64,000 bases of DNA from positions 62,001-126,000 of the forward strand of contig JAWPHD010006789.1 in the NCBI GenBank assembly GCA_037043455.1, written 5' to 3'. The stretch comes from Cyrtodaria siliqua (lineage: Eukaryota; Mollusca; Bivalvia; Adapedonta; Hiatellidae). The translations under genes and the position numbers were made by a program. Every line of letters starts with the position of its first letter. The first letter of the stretch is position 1. The notes under the pieces are model-generated. The model saw only the letters and a list, made by a program, of their open reading frames with translations. It did no database searches and was not told the DNA's origin. This document shows, in pieces, positions 33,974 through 44,420 of the stretch.

Positions 33974-35204
33974 CTTCGAAATTGATTTGCGCATCTTGTA
34001 TTATATATAGATAAATATTTAAAGGTTGATCTGCATCTGCTTTTTTATTTATTAGTATCGTTATGCCTTCACTGCCGTTTTCTATTTTTCTTCCACTGCC
34101 ATATAATAAATTGTCATCACATGTTCTAAGGTCAAGCCACAAAGCATATGATTTTGTTAGATAGGTCTCAAGAGAAACATTGGTAAAGTTTAAGTCCCTC
34201 GCTACTATTTCTGTCTCTTTGTTTCTTTTTGATGTCAAGGCAAAATATTTGTTGATTTCATCCCAATGTTGATATGCCTTCATGCCCTGACTATACAACT
34301 GATTTAGTACACCCTCTATTGTCATTTCAACCTTTTCAATCTTTGGATTGTAAAAGGATTCCGTGTTTGTTCTTTCTTGGTCTTCAAACAGCATTAAAAT
34401 ACCTTTCATGCTTCGTGCTGGTACATTAATGTTGATATTCCAAAGGGTTTCATATTTGTTTGCTATTATTTTTCTATGTCGCAAGATACGATCATACATA
34501 AATACTATCTTACCATTGATTTGCTGTCTTATTTGTCTGGCTATTTCAACATCACTAACCATATCAAATTCCAAGCAGATATTTTTTATTACATAAGATG
34601 CATCAGCATCACTGCTTTTGATAACTTTGTTATAATCGTTAAACGTTAATTCATATTATAACCTGTCACCAAGCCCCGCTTGATAAAATGGCATATGACT
34701 TTCTAACATTTCAAAGTCCAGTGGAATACAAAATCTATTTTCATAAGCTCCTGCTATAGCTTCATCTTCGGATTTATCTCCCGCACCAACTCTATGTTTT
34801 AACATGTTTGCTTTACCAATACCTTGGTAATCTATGTTTACTCGTTCGGTAGGGCTTTTCCATAAATCTACATAACAATGATATATATCACTGTCATCTA
34901 TTGACATGACTTCATTGCCACTTATTCTTATTGTCATTTTTTTCACAATTGCTCTACCCAGATTCTGGTATAGAGTAGCGTTGGGGTCTGTTCTGCTTTT
35001 AAGTTCTATTTCAAAGGCAAGACGAGCAGTACGTGGAACTATCACATCATTAGTACTTAGATTTGGAAATCTCACAAGCAGTTGCTGGTTTTGGTCTATT
35101 GTTGATGGATTATTAGTTATTACTACACTTGTGCGGATGCCCTTGGCACCATGAGGTTCTCTTAGTTTTCGATGAGGGTTTAGTTTGTTTCCGTAAGCTG
35201 ACAT
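33945..35204 (-). pseudogene. MCP: Major capsid protein (double jelly-roll), one premature stop
   Basis: A 419-residue frame interrupted by a single TAA at 34656. The N-terminal half contains 'NPSTIDQNQQLLVRFPN', 'LGRAIVKKMTIRISGNEV' and 'NRFCIPLDFEMLESHMPFY'. The C-terminal half contains 'YDRILRHRKI', 'LWNININVPARSMKGILML' and 'LYIIQDAQINFEDGRF'. These are characteristic blocks of the Polinton double-jelly-roll capsid protein, which forms the pseudo-hexameric shell of the predicted virion. Length matches the short Polinton MCP group. The frame is the same on both sides of the stop. It diverges from the gene at 35252 with a 47 bp gap and overlaps the ATPase start. Confidence 0.93.
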
Positions 35205-35251
35205 TGTTTTTATTTTTTAAATATATTTTTTAAAATTAAATAAAATAAACA
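35205..35251. promoter_or_regulatory. Divergent start region, 47 bp
   Basis: A nearly pure A/T gap between the capsid gene start and the plus-strand gene at 35252 ('tttttaaatatattttttaa'). It is probably a bidirectional promoter; this is inferred. Confidence 0.5.
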
Positions 35252-36627
35252 ATGGCTGAGGGCGGATATGAATATGACAATCCTACGTTTGATCCAGATG
35301 AAGTCGATTTCTTTATAAGTGAATTAATTGATGACGAACCCGAACCAGAATTTATAGAACCTGGCTCAGATTTCCAGAGACAAATTGTAAATGAAAATAA
35401 CCATATTGATCAGCTTCAAGGGGAAGATAAAACAAAAGAACAGTTTACACAAAAAAGGTTGTTAGTAGATCAGTTTTTTACTGAAGTTAATGCTGAGATC
35501 AGCGGAATTGATTATAAAGATGATTTTAGAGTGGATGAGGACGAAATCGGTAGAACAATGTTATATGCAGTTCAGTTGGGGACGGATGATGTTCCACTTA
35601 CCTATTATAAGGGAAATAATCCAAACGAACCAATCAAGTTTTATGTGCTGGACACTCTACTTAGAAAACATGGCATTAACTTCGTGAAAAATAATTTAAA
35701 AATGTATGATTATTTAGTTCCACGTGAAAGAAAGGCTCAGGGTAGGGCAGAAATAGCAGCCTTGGCAAAATAAGAGATACCATCGCTGCAGAGAATATAC
35801 CAATGCAAACTTTTTCAACAACTGAAGATGTACAAAATACAGTAGATGCTGTAAATATAATTGAGAGTGATTTGAGTAATATAATAGATGAAACTCATCC
35901 TAAAACTGCTGTTCAACCGGAAAATCTAACACTGCGAGAGATACGAGGTTTAGATAAGACATTGCAAAGCTTCCGTGGAGAACTTATTAATAATCTCTCA
36001 AAATTCACTGAGCTTGATAAAGACATAACAAAAGAAAAACAAAAATTAGAACAGGTTAGCACCCCCGGGCAGGAGGATGAGTTTCAACAAGAGCGCATAC
36101 GTGACAGAATAAAAAACTTAGAAGATGAAAAAAGTGCACGACTTGAAGCGGCCAGTGAAAACAAAGAAGCATTACGCAGTCAAATAAACAGGATAAAAGA
36201 AACTATAAATAAGGTGTTAAAAGAAGACACAACATTGGGTGAGAGAATAAAAACATTATTCAGAGAGCAAGGTATTACTATTGTTAGTATTTTGACTGCG
36301 TTTGGTATGATTTTTATTGGGGTTTTAGTTGAGGCCATTATTCCCACATCAAGTGCTGCACCAACTCCAACTCCAAAGCCTGATCCATCAAGTGTCAAGG
36401 ACTGGGTAAAAAAAAAACTACTTAATATTGGTAAACTTCTTGCCAACCTAGCTGGTAAAGCTGCTGCAGCACTTCCAGGAGTTATTGGTGCAATAGTATC
36501 ATGGCTTTTATCTGCAACAGGTAATGTTATTAATTGGCTTGGTAACAATCTATGGGCTTTGCTTAGGTTTGTTTCCGGGTTGTTGTATGTGGCAGCCAAA
36601 GAGTGGTTTAGTAAATCTCGTAAATAA
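35252..36627 (+). pseudogene. Conserved Polinton long membrane protein, frameshifted
   Basis: Two ORFs (35252-35773 and 35803-36627) form one gene with a shift near 35771. The first part is acidic ('EVDFFISELIDDEPEPEF') and contains 'PIKFYVLDTLLRKHGINF'. The second begins after 'ENIPMQT' and has a long coiled-coil-like region to about 36230. The C-terminal domain starts 'GERIKTLFREQGITIVSILT', a membrane helix. A proline-rich spacer and a Gly/Ala-rich hydrophobic end follow ('LLANLAGKAAAALPGVIGAI', 'NWLGNNLWALL'). This C-terminal domain is highly conserved in animal Polintons. A role in the virion membrane or entry has been considered for such proteins but remains inference. Confidence 0.8.
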
Positions 36628-37886
36628 GTAATGCAGCAATACCTATTACTATAGTACCAACAATTATAGTTGTTTTGTTATCTTCATGTTCAATCGCTAT
36701 TTTTTTGTATTTCTGGTGGGTTATGCTCCACAGTTTTATGTATTGATTTATCAAAGTCAGAATGTTCCGGTAAAAAATTCTTTGTTGTGGTGCCTTGAAA
36801 AGGTTGAACACTTTTTGGCGGTACTGGTTTTATATTTACATCATTATTCAATCCTAATGCTTGTGCATCGGTTGCTATTACAATTTCATTATTGTAGTCT
36901 TGTATTGTTCCAATTCTTAATTCCATGTCACTCGGAGACATGTACAATCCACTTCCATAGACAAAATTTACTTTACTTCTTGCATATTTTAGGGTGGTTT
37001 CATATCTTGAAATTTGACTGGGCAAGTCGATGGGGCTATTTATTGCGTCCTCTACATTTGCTAACAATTGTTTCTGTGCATCAAATGCCGTTCCAGTTTC
37101 AAGTATATCTGTTCTTGTTTGTGATTGTGAGCCAAGAATTGCCCAGCAGTATGTTCTTATGCTGTCATTGATTATTTCTACTCCAGCTCTTGTGAAACCA
37201 GATGAACTATCTAGTATAAAAGTAGACCAGCTATTGTCAGCCTCAGATCCTTGTGCAATGTAATCAATGTGATATGTTTTATCACTCTCATAGACTGTGA
37301 AACTCATCGTTTTGTTGTCGTATACAGTATTTATCAAAGGATGATAACCAATATTTGTCCAGAAATTATAAATTGTTCCTAGACCATCATTATAGCTTTG
37401 TTTCTGTCTCCAGTCTGAATTTAAGTCAACATGAAACTTAAACTCCTTGCATATTCTCTCGTATGCGTTTCGGTTATATGTGTTATTAAACGCATTCCAA
37501 TTTGAGTCTTGCGGCATTGCTAAACTCATTTCAAATAATATTCTCCTAACTTGGTAATAGACATGAAGTCGAAATAACAAACCAACCAGAGCATCAGCTT
37601 TTAGATGATTGTTGAAATCAATACCACATCCAGTTGTCGCACACCAAATAGCAAAATTCAACTGATTCTGCCAAAATGACATCCAATCTGTTCCCCAGCT
37701 TTGGACTATAGCATCTGATTTGACGTATGGGAGTTTGTATTTTCCAAAGACATTGGGAAATGATGCTTTAAAGCCTTTACCGTTTGATGTAATGACTATG
37801 TTTTGATTTATTATATCTATCACTTTTTTGCTGAAAGTATTTAAATATTGAGCATCTGGGTTATATTTGAATTCTTTAGAAATCAT
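36608..37886 (-). pseudogene. Conserved Polinton structural protein with C-terminal anchor, frameshifted
   Basis: About 400 open codons from the ATG at 37886, with the blocks 'YNPDAQYLNTFSKKVIDIIN', 'DAIVQSWGTDWMSFWQNQL', 'YAIW'-like 'FAIWCATTGCGIDF', 'RNAYERICKEF' and 'GTAFDAQKQLLANVEDAI'. A one-base change in the A7 run near 36705 displaces the C-terminal tail: 'EHEDNKTTIIVG' and a hydrophobic helix ending 'IAALLIYEIY'. This matches a large conserved protein of the Polinton virion gene cluster, of unproven function. It is convergent with the previous gene, overlapping 20 bp, and divergent from the minor capsid gene with only 32 bp between starts. Confidence 0.8.
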
Positions 37887-37918
37887 TTTTATTTGTGTTT
37901 TTATATATATTAAAAAAA
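37887..37918. promoter_or_regulatory. Divergent start region, 32 bp
   Basis: The shortest gap between divergent starts in the element. It reads 'tttttatttgtgtttttata' and then 'tatattaaaaaaa', with a TATA-like run about 10 bp from one ATG. Untranslated leaders can be only a few bases long if transcription starts here. Confidence 0.5.
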
Positions 37919-38551
37919 ATGTTTCATACAATTTCAAACATAGACAACTCTATTAACTTACAACAGTATATTGATAATAGAGATGAAACTAAGCGTGTTG
38001 GATTAAAGAGTTTTACATACACTATCGGTTGGTATAATATTAATCATGAAACCATAAAGACAAGAAACCCAGATAAAATAGAACATTTAGCAGGTGGACT
38101 CTATAACTTTCAAGACTTGGCAGAAAGGTTTAAATTGCTAAATGAAAATATTATCCTGGACATTATTGTCCAAATTGGCTTCAGCATTATAAATACGCCA
38201 ATAGAGACACGATTATCAAGCGGTCTTTCAAATATGCTGGGATTCAAGGACAGAAAATGGTTGACAGGTACTAATTTGGGAAATTACCCAATTGATTTAG
38301 CTCCTTATAAACAGCTAAATGTTCATCTGGAACAAGTTAATACGAGTAGTAATTATTTCAATGGCGCACCAAGCACTATTATAGGGGTTGTACCTGTAGT
38401 AAATAAGCAGTATGGAGATATTGTATATACACATTTTTATCCTAAATATCACTGTCTTTCGGGTGGTACAATTTCTGAATTAAAAATAGAAGTCAGAGAT
38501 GAGCATGGCAGCAAGATAAATAATCACGGTTTGCCTATGAGTTGTGTTTAG
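37919..38551 (+). CDS. Minor capsid (penton-like, single jelly-roll) protein
   Basis: An intact 210-residue ORF. 'FHTISNIDNSINLQQYIDN', 'RVGLKSFTYTIGWYNI', 'LAGGLYNFQDLAERF', 'NGAPSTIIGVVPVV' and the end 'VEVRDEHG'-like 'IEVRDEHGSKINNHGLP' are the conserved blocks of the Polinton penton-like protein. It forms a single jelly roll at the five-fold vertices in the virion model. It is one of the few structural genes without visible damage. The ATG follows 'tatatatattaaaaaaa'. Next downstream is the gene at 38590, 38 bp away. Confidence 0.88.
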   Translation: MFHTISNIDNSINLQQYIDNRDETKRVGLKSFTYTIGWYNINHETIKTRNPDKIEHLAGGLYNFQDLAERFKLLNENIILDIIVQIGFSIINTPIETRLSSGLSNMLGFKDRKWLTGTNLGNYPIDLAPYKQLNVHLEQVNTSSNYFNGAPSTIIGVVPVVNKQYGDIVYTHFYPKYHCLSGGTISELKIEVRDEHGSKINNHGLPMSCV

Positions 38552-38589
38552 AAATTATTTAAAAAATATATTTTTATAAAAAAAAGAAA

Positions 38590-39081
38590 ATGAGTATATT
38601 TGGACCAACAAGACCTAAAAAAACAGAAGACTTAGAAGCTTTAACCAATCATGTTCTAGATTTGCATAGGCGAGTTGTGCCTATTGTTAACCATGTCAAC
38701 CTTCTAAAAGATAGAGTTGATAATCTTAAATATGGGATTATAACAATATTTGCAGAGGCTAAGGGTCCACTTGTATTGAATAGAATACTCTCATTTGGTA
38801 ACGGTGGAGCAGAAACAAATGTGGGGCATGTAATGACACGCCGTGGTCGAATTATGGGAATAGGTTTAGCAAGTGAACGATTAGTTGGTGACGTATCTGT
38901 AATAGTTTCTGTCAATGGTGTTGAAGAACCAAATTATGATATAACGCTTCACATCATCCCACGCAACCACGATAACTTTGATAGTCCTTTAGATATTGGT
39001 GCTGGTTCTGTTATTAACTTTGTATGCAAGACTGCCAACGCTACCGCTGTAAATACAGTGGTGTCATTATTAATTGAATAA
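38590..39081 (+). CDS. Conserved Polinton virion-cluster protein (163 aa)
   Basis: An intact ORF. The N-terminal third is helical and heptad-like ('KKTEDLEALTNHVLDLHRRV', 'VNHVNLLKDRVDNL'). The C-terminal two thirds are strand-rich ('GRIMGIGLASERLVGDVSVI', 'DIGAGSVINFVCKTAN'), suggesting a trimeric stalk with a beta-rich head. Such proteins commonly follow the minor capsid gene in animal Polintons. A spike or fibre-like role is inferred from layout only. The start at 38590 follows 'tttttataaaaaaaagaa'. Confidence 0.78.
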   Translation: MSIFGPTRPKKTEDLEALTNHVLDLHRRVVPIVNHVNLLKDRVDNLKYGIITIFAEAKGPLVLNRILSFGNGGAETNVGHVMTRRGRIMGIGLASERLVGDVSVIVSVNGVEEPNYDITLHIIPRNHDNFDSPLDIGAGSVINFVCKTANATAVNTVVSLLIE

Positions 39082-39109
39082 ATTTAATATTTTATTATTA
39101 AATAAAAAA

Positions 39110-39688
39110 ATGAAGCAACCAACAGCACCAAGTTTATATCTTGAGTTGCCAGTGGAAGACGGACAGAATTATAGATTACAAAAGATTTCAGAGATTGAAA
39201 AAAAGTTAATTACAGAGCAAGACACACGCAAGTCTCTTTATAAAAAATATAAACGTGGTATTAATATCACGGATGGAATTGACACTACCTTGATATCTGC
39301 AGGTGTTATTATAGCCGGGATTGGATTTGTTGTTCCAGTTTTGCTACCTTTGGAAATAGCAGCAATAGTATGTGGAGCTACAGGTGTTTGTATTAATTTT
39401 ATAAGACGCAAGCTTAATGCAAAAGCTCAAAAACATCATGAAATAAAAACTTTGGCGCAGTCCAAGTTAAAAATTATAAAGCAGTTAATATCAAAAGCGT
39501 TGAGTGATACACAGATATCAGAACAAGAGTTTAAGATGGTTCTGGATGAACTGGAGAGATACTATAATTTGAAATAGGACATCAAACAAAAAAAACTTGA
39601 AATTAGTGAAGTTCAAAAAAAAGAACTAGTGGAGCAGGGAAGAAAGGAAGCAATGGCAACATTACAAAAAAGTCTAAAAAGTGTGTGA
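39110..39688 (+). pseudogene. Conserved Polinton membrane protein, one premature stop
   Basis: The ORF from the ATG at 39110 stops at TAG 39575-39577 but continues in the same frame to TGA 39686-39688, giving about 192 residues. Blocks are 'YRLQKISEIEKKLITEQDTR', a hydrophobic central pair of helices ('GIDTTLISAGVIIAGIGFVV', 'LPLEIAAIVCGATGVCINFI'), and a helical charged tail ('SEQEFKMVLDELERYYNL', 'QGRKEAMATLQKSL'). This matches a membrane protein commonly located at one end of Polintons. Function unknown; a holin-like or virion membrane role would be speculation. Confidence 0.75.
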
Positions 39689-39751
39689 TTTATTGTTTTA
39701 GTAGTGTGTTTGAGTATGATCCACCACCTTTGTATTCAAGGTCGGAACATT

Positions 39752-40033
39752 GTTGATTTGGGTGTAATTTTGATAACAAATCAACAAATTTGTTTTGTAT
39801 TAAATAAACATTTTATAATTATATTACAAAAAACGCACAGACTATTTTTGTAATTTTGATAACTATAAAAAAAAAATAAACTTGCAATCTTCACTACCCC
39901 TATTTTAAAAAAGTTTTAATACATCAAGTAAATCACCATTTTATGGTGATTTATTATCTATGTATTCTGGGCGTTTCTGGATCAAACTCGAGTAATAAAA
40001 AATTTGAGCCAGAAACCTCAGAATACATATATA
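39752..40033 (-). repeat. Polinton right terminal inverted repeat
   Basis: Reverse complement of 25378-25654 with a few substitutions and small indels. Both internal palindromes are kept. The outer end reads 'cctcagaatacatatata' and abuts TGATGTA. Confidence 0.95.
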
Positions 40034-40590
40034 TGATGTATCCCCGTCCAAAATCATAATGGGTGGACGATTACGATCCGTACTGCCTTCTACAACCAAA
40101 CAATTGCTACCAAAACAGATCAGACTTAAAGACGTTATGGAAAGCATCAAAGATGGTCGCTGTACTCAAAAAGTGTACCATGACCATGACTACAAAATCG
40201 TTACCCGATCTACACATGGGTAATAAGGTAAGAGTACAAATGGACAAACGATGGAAGCCGGCTGTTGTTGTCAGCAAGCACTCAGACAGGTCTATCATTG
40301 TGGAAACAGCTGATGGCGGGAAATACCACCGAAATCGACGTTTCTTGCATAAACAAACCGATCAATTTGACCCGACTGACTTATCTGTACTTGATCGCAG
40401 CCATTTATGTCAAAACGAACCACAATCTTCAGAAGTTTCCGAAAATGAAACGACTGATATAAATCACCCGCAAGGCACCCCGCTCATTAATTCCCAGTCT
40501 CCAACAAGGTGCATAACACGATCAGGTCGGGAGGTCAAACCAAAAAACTTTTCAGCAGTAATGAATGGCAAAAGTAAATGCTCATTATGA
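40034..40590 (+). pseudogene. Gypsy element 1, pol 3' part (integrase C-terminus)
   Basis: Beginning with the second copy of TGATGTA, the frame continues the integrase interrupted at 25377 ('VSPSKIIMGGRLRSVLP' block). A shift near 40186 leads into 'MGNKVRVQMDKRWKPAVVV', 'SDRSIIVETADGGKYHRNR' and a serine/asparagine-rich tail ending at TGA 40588-40590. The 'V-V-M-RWKPA...R-YIVET--G--YRRN' pattern is the C-terminal SH3-like region of this Gypsy group. The codon phase at the junction matches the left flank once the Polinton and one duplication copy are disregarded. Confidence 0.9.
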
Positions 40591-40854
40591 GATAAGAAGT
40601 GTTGGCCGAAAGAAATTGATTCACAATTGTATACTTGAGCACGTACACAATTATGTTAGTAATTAGTGAAATAAATTGTGCGTATTAAGATTTAAAAAGA
40701 CATTAATGATTTTGATTTCATGTAGCATGATCCATTTAACTGTAACTAAGACTGAAAATGATGATTATGCGTTTAAATTAAATTATGCGTATTAATTAAA
40801 ATAAAGAAATTGTTAATAACCGCTGTTTATACAATTCAAATTAAAACTAATGAG

Positions 40855-41045
40855 ATGTATAGTATTGTGTACTCTGTTTACGTTCTCTAACGCTAGTCTT
40901 ATCTAGCAGACTTGTTATACCATTGTATGCGCATGGGCAGTTTAGAATTAAACATCATGGCTGTAACACGTTTGTCTTAGTGGTTATTTCAATCCACCAT
41001 CATCTGACTTGATTGTCATTATTGAGGTAACGAACAACATTACAA
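40855..41045 (+). repeat. Candidate 3' LTR of Gypsy element 1
   Basis: After pol, a TGTATAGTATTGTG start follows a weakly purine-rich run ('aaaactaatgaga'), and the segment could end at '...caacattaca' near 41045. The matching 5' LTR is missing because the left part of the element is truncated, so the boundaries are tentative. Confidence 0.35.
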
Positions 41046-41560
41046 TAACTTAAACTGGTATGTTGATGAGCCTTTAAAAACAATTGAAATCAATCATTAT
41101 ACTTGTAATGAATGTTGTGCTGTATTTCTGTAAAACTTGTTGCAAACATATAATGTTATATGCCTTTTTGAACAGGTCCTTAGCCAGGTTTTTGAAAGGG
41201 GGTGGGTGTTATTTGAGGTGAAGTGGGTGGGGTGGTAGTGGCGGGCCCCTCCCCCACCCGCGACGAGTCGTGTATTTTTTCTGACATTCGTTTACCAAGT
41301 CTGTCGCACCCATTTTCATATTCTTTTTTAATTGACATACGCGTCGAAATTATCACTTTAAAAAAGAAATATGTAAGTAATGTAACGAAAATAACAACAC
41401 GTTTTGCACATTACGGCCTGTAACTGCATGCGAGTTACTAATAGGTTGTTATACTCTGTTGAAGAGGGGCTCGTGCACTAATTGCAAATCCAATGCTAAA
41501 GGTTATGTTGGCGTAGGTCACTATATATGTTCCTGATTTCTGTGCCAGATGGTTGGTTGG
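41046..41560. other. Anonymous spacer
   Basis: No supported gene or repeat is visible apart from short G/T-rich runs near 41210-41250. Confidence 0.5.
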
Positions 41561-41850
41561 TTGATCGGTCGAGCGGTCGGTCGGTTGGTTGAATGGTGTC
41601 CTGGGCTATGTAGTACTAGAACTATGTACCTAGCCATTCGCAAGAAGCAACATTTTCTGACTTACAAGTCAAGCTCCCAGTGAGATTCGAACCCGCAGCG
41701 GTGAGAGACAAGTTTCAAACGTACTTTCATTGAGATATACACACCGACAAAGTTTGGTAAAGAAAGATTAAAAACGAAGTCTCTATCATGTTAACAAGGC
41801 AAACGTTAACGACCGGCGAACGGACGGACGGGCGACGGACAACTCGTCAT
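41560..41850 (-). repeat. tRNA-derived SINE-like fragment and ACGG-rich tail
   Basis: On the minus strand, positions 41682-41700 read 'gcgggttcgaatctcactgg', matching a tRNA T-arm/B-box followed by an acceptor-like stem. The A box is not clear. Flanking sequence is a GGTT/GGTC-rich run (41550-41600) and 'gaacggacggacgggcgacg' (41817-41836), both frequent companions of repeats in mollusc DNA. A whole tRNA fold cannot be drawn, so this is not called a tRNA gene. Confidence 0.5.
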
Positions 41851-42880
41851 CCCATCAAATGCTATCAAATACTTTTAATTTCATATAAGAGCTTAAATAA
41901 GTGAATGTTGAGTTCGTCGTATCATTTGTGCTTTGTGCTCCGAGCGTGGTCGTATTATAACCCGTCGTAAGTCGTATCCATGTTTCCTTATATACTGAAA
42001 GGAAAAAGAAACGCAGAGTGCGTATTTCCGCTATATATTGCATATACTGCACACTTAATTCCATATATATTCCAAGGAAATCCCAAGATGTATGGTAAAA
42101 AAAAATATTGCAGTTAGTTAGAGAACGGACACAACTGTGATGTTGTAGACGTTTTAATCACAGTACACGTTGTAACAAGAAATTCATAAATGCTGAAGTT
42201 CCTCTTTGAAAAATTGAGCCAGTTCAGTACTGTATTTAATGTTAAGTAATTGCAACATTTAAAGCCTAAGTTTGCTCACCTGCTTGAGCCAAATGCGCAT
42301 TCTGACGATAATGAAACTTTAAAGGGGTAACCATTGGTGTGTTCAGTGCTGTTTAAACCTTCTTTCTAAAAGGACAGGCCTAACGTCGCCCTGTACCATT
42401 CGATTAGCAGTAGCATATTAAACATACAGTATATAGTGGAAATACGCACCCTGCGTTCCTTTACCTTTCAGTATATTTTCCCCAGGTTTGCTATTTAAAC
42501 AAGCTCTACGTGGCTTAAACTTTCAACTGCTCGCATTGTCTTGCTAGTTTAAACACAAAAACATGCTGATCAACATCGTTCTCGGAAGAAATAAGACTCG
42601 AACTATCGAGATGCAGTGCTGCGGTACAACTCAAATGATGTTTCAATACCGATTGCATCACTTACTGAAAACCAAATTTATTTCTTATTTAATTGTTGAA
42701 CTATATAAAAAAAAGTACTGCCAAAAGAATAATGCTAAAAAATCCGAATGGAAAACACGTTTACATGTCCATAACAAAGACTTTTTAGACTCACCTAGGA
42801 AATATTTTCACGCGTATCAGCGTACGTCGTATCGTTCCGACGTGGTTTTATCCGGATACCGGGGGTGATACCCTATATAC
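41851..42880. other. Anonymous region
   Basis: Contains a short inverted pair: 'cagagtgcgtatttccgcta' and 'agtggaaatacgcaccctgc', with adjacent 'cctttcagtata' versus 'tatactgaaagg' (near 41990-42040 and 42430-42475). This suggests a small inverted-repeat element of about 0.5 kb. No gene is recognised. Confidence 0.45.
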
Positions 42881-42899
42881 ATTGAAAATCACAGCATGA

Positions 42900-43150
42900 T
42901 TAACTGACTGACTGACTGACTGACTGACTGACTGACTGACTGACTGACTGACTGACCGACCGACCGACCGACCGACCGACCGACTGACAGACTGACTTCA
43001 TTCATTCATTCATTCATGCATTCATTCATGCATTCATGCATTCATTCATTCATTCATTCATTCATTCATTCATTCACTGACTGACTGACTGACTGACTGA
43101 CTGACTGACACTGACTGACTGACCGACCGACCGACTGACTGACAGACGGA

Positions 43151-43185
<35 letters not shown>

Positions 43186-43207
43186 ACTTGACTTGACTTG
43201 ACTTGAT

Positions 43208-43238
<31 letters not shown>

Positions 43239-43275
43239 ATGACCGAATGACTGAGTGATTCATGCATTCGTTTGA
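42900..43275. repeat. Compound microsatellite (GACT)n/(GACC)n/(CATT)n/(GCCT)n
   Basis: About 375 bp of tetranucleotide repeats that change type several times: GACT, then CGAC, then CATT with CATG variants, GACT again, GCCT and GACT. The serine/glutamine-rich ORF on the minus strand is a product of the repeat. Confidence 0.95.
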
Positions 43276-43839
43276 TCATTCAATCAATCATTTGTTCAAA
43301 TATACATTCAACCTATTGCTTCCTAACTCATTTGAAAAATTCACCTGTTTTTATTGTGCCGTTTAAATGATTACTTGCTTGTTCTTATTTATATATTCCA
43401 GAAGTGTGAGGTTGTTTTGTCTAAACGTTTGTCATTTTTTCAAAAATTCAAAAATTCAATGAAATTATAACTTTTTCTACCCAAACACAATAATCTGCAC
43501 AGAAAAAAAATCAAAAGTGAACATGGAACCGGTCAAATGCGGTCCTTGTGTGTGTAACACTCCAAATAAAGTATGCAAACAATTGTACAGGGCGTTTGCA
43601 AATGTATTGATACCTTCGTTAAGGTTAATTTCGGACGACATATCTTTGTTCACAATATCTTCAAATTTTTGTGCATTGATTTGTAATCGGTCAGTATACT
43701 GTTCATTTTTACCATCATCCCATCGCATTTTACTTCGAGTATTTAATTTATCATTACTAATATCAGGCAGTAACATATTAACTTGTAATTTACTTGTATT
43801 GGTGCATGTGAAGAAAAACTGTAGAAATTGGTGTGTGTG

Positions 43840-44420
43840 TGCGCGCGATGGGGGTAGGTGCGGGCGTTGAGTGGATGGTGGTGGTGGTGGTGGTGGTGGT
43901 GGTGGGGTTCGGTGGGGGGGGGGGATGTTAGGGTAACGTCGCTTTGTTCAATTGCTCAGTCATATTACGATGGTGTCTACTTGTAGCAGTGAGCTGAGCT
44001 CTATGCTCAACTTATACTCAACCGTGAAATGATAACTCCCCCTAGTTACCTTATACTGACCTGTCCAGTCCTAGCACTACTCTTTATATACGTGCGTGCG
44101 TGCGATGGAGTAGGTGGGGTGGAGGGTGGGTGTGTGGTGGGATGGAATGAAGGGTAACGTCGCTTTGTTCAATTGCTCAGTCATATTACGATGGTATCAG
44201 TGAGCTGAGCTCTATGCTCAACTTAACTTTATATTGCTGCCACACTGGAATACCACGCCGTGAAATGATATCGCCCCAGTTACATTATACTGACCTGACC
44301 AGTCCTAGCACTACTCTTTATACGTGCGATGGGGTAGGTTGGGCGTTGAGTGGAGGGTGGTTGTGGGGTGGGATGGAATCAAGGGTAACGTCGTTTTGTT
44401 CAATTGCTCAGTCATATTTA
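43840..44420. repeat. Tandem repeat, ~235 bp unit, about 2.4 copies
   Basis: Each unit contains 'tgcgatggggtaggt', a G/T-rich run, 'gggtaacgtcgctttgttca', 'attgctcagtcatattacga', 'gtgagctgagctctatgctc' and 'tagcactactctttata'. Copies begin near 43843, 44098 and 44324. The first includes an expanded (ggt)n and G-run around 43875-43925. Confidence 0.85.

Larger units (their letters stand above)
25378..40033. mobile_element. Maverick/Polinton element, 14,656 bp
   Basis: It is bounded by ~280 bp terminal inverted repeats and a TGATGTA duplication, and is inserted in a Gypsy integrase gene. It contains the diagnostic Polinton set: protein-primed DNA polymerase B, retroviral-type integrase, double-jelly-roll major capsid protein, penton-like minor capsid protein and FtsK/HerA-type ATPase. 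About nine small conserved or unrecognised genes accompany them. Genes lie on both strands with very short gaps. Known Polintons are 15-20 kb self-replicating elements that may form virions. Most genes here carry stops or frameshifts, so autonomous activity of this copy is doubtful. The expected adenain-like protease was not found. Confidence 0.97.

Noticed and set aside
32228..37171. Plus- or minus-strand ORFs of 65-160 codons antisense to Polinton genes (for example 32228-32494, 34906-35154, 36180-36599, 36686-37171)
   Set aside because: They are shadows of the conserved genes on the other strand, with no recognised motifs.
41682..41710. tRNA gene on the minus strand
   Set aside because: Only the T-arm and B-box region is tRNA-like; no anticodon arm or complete cloverleaf can be placed. 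Kept as a SINE-like fragment.
43070..43279. Ser/Gln-rich 69-codon ORF
   Set aside because: Translation of the GACT/GACC microsatellite.
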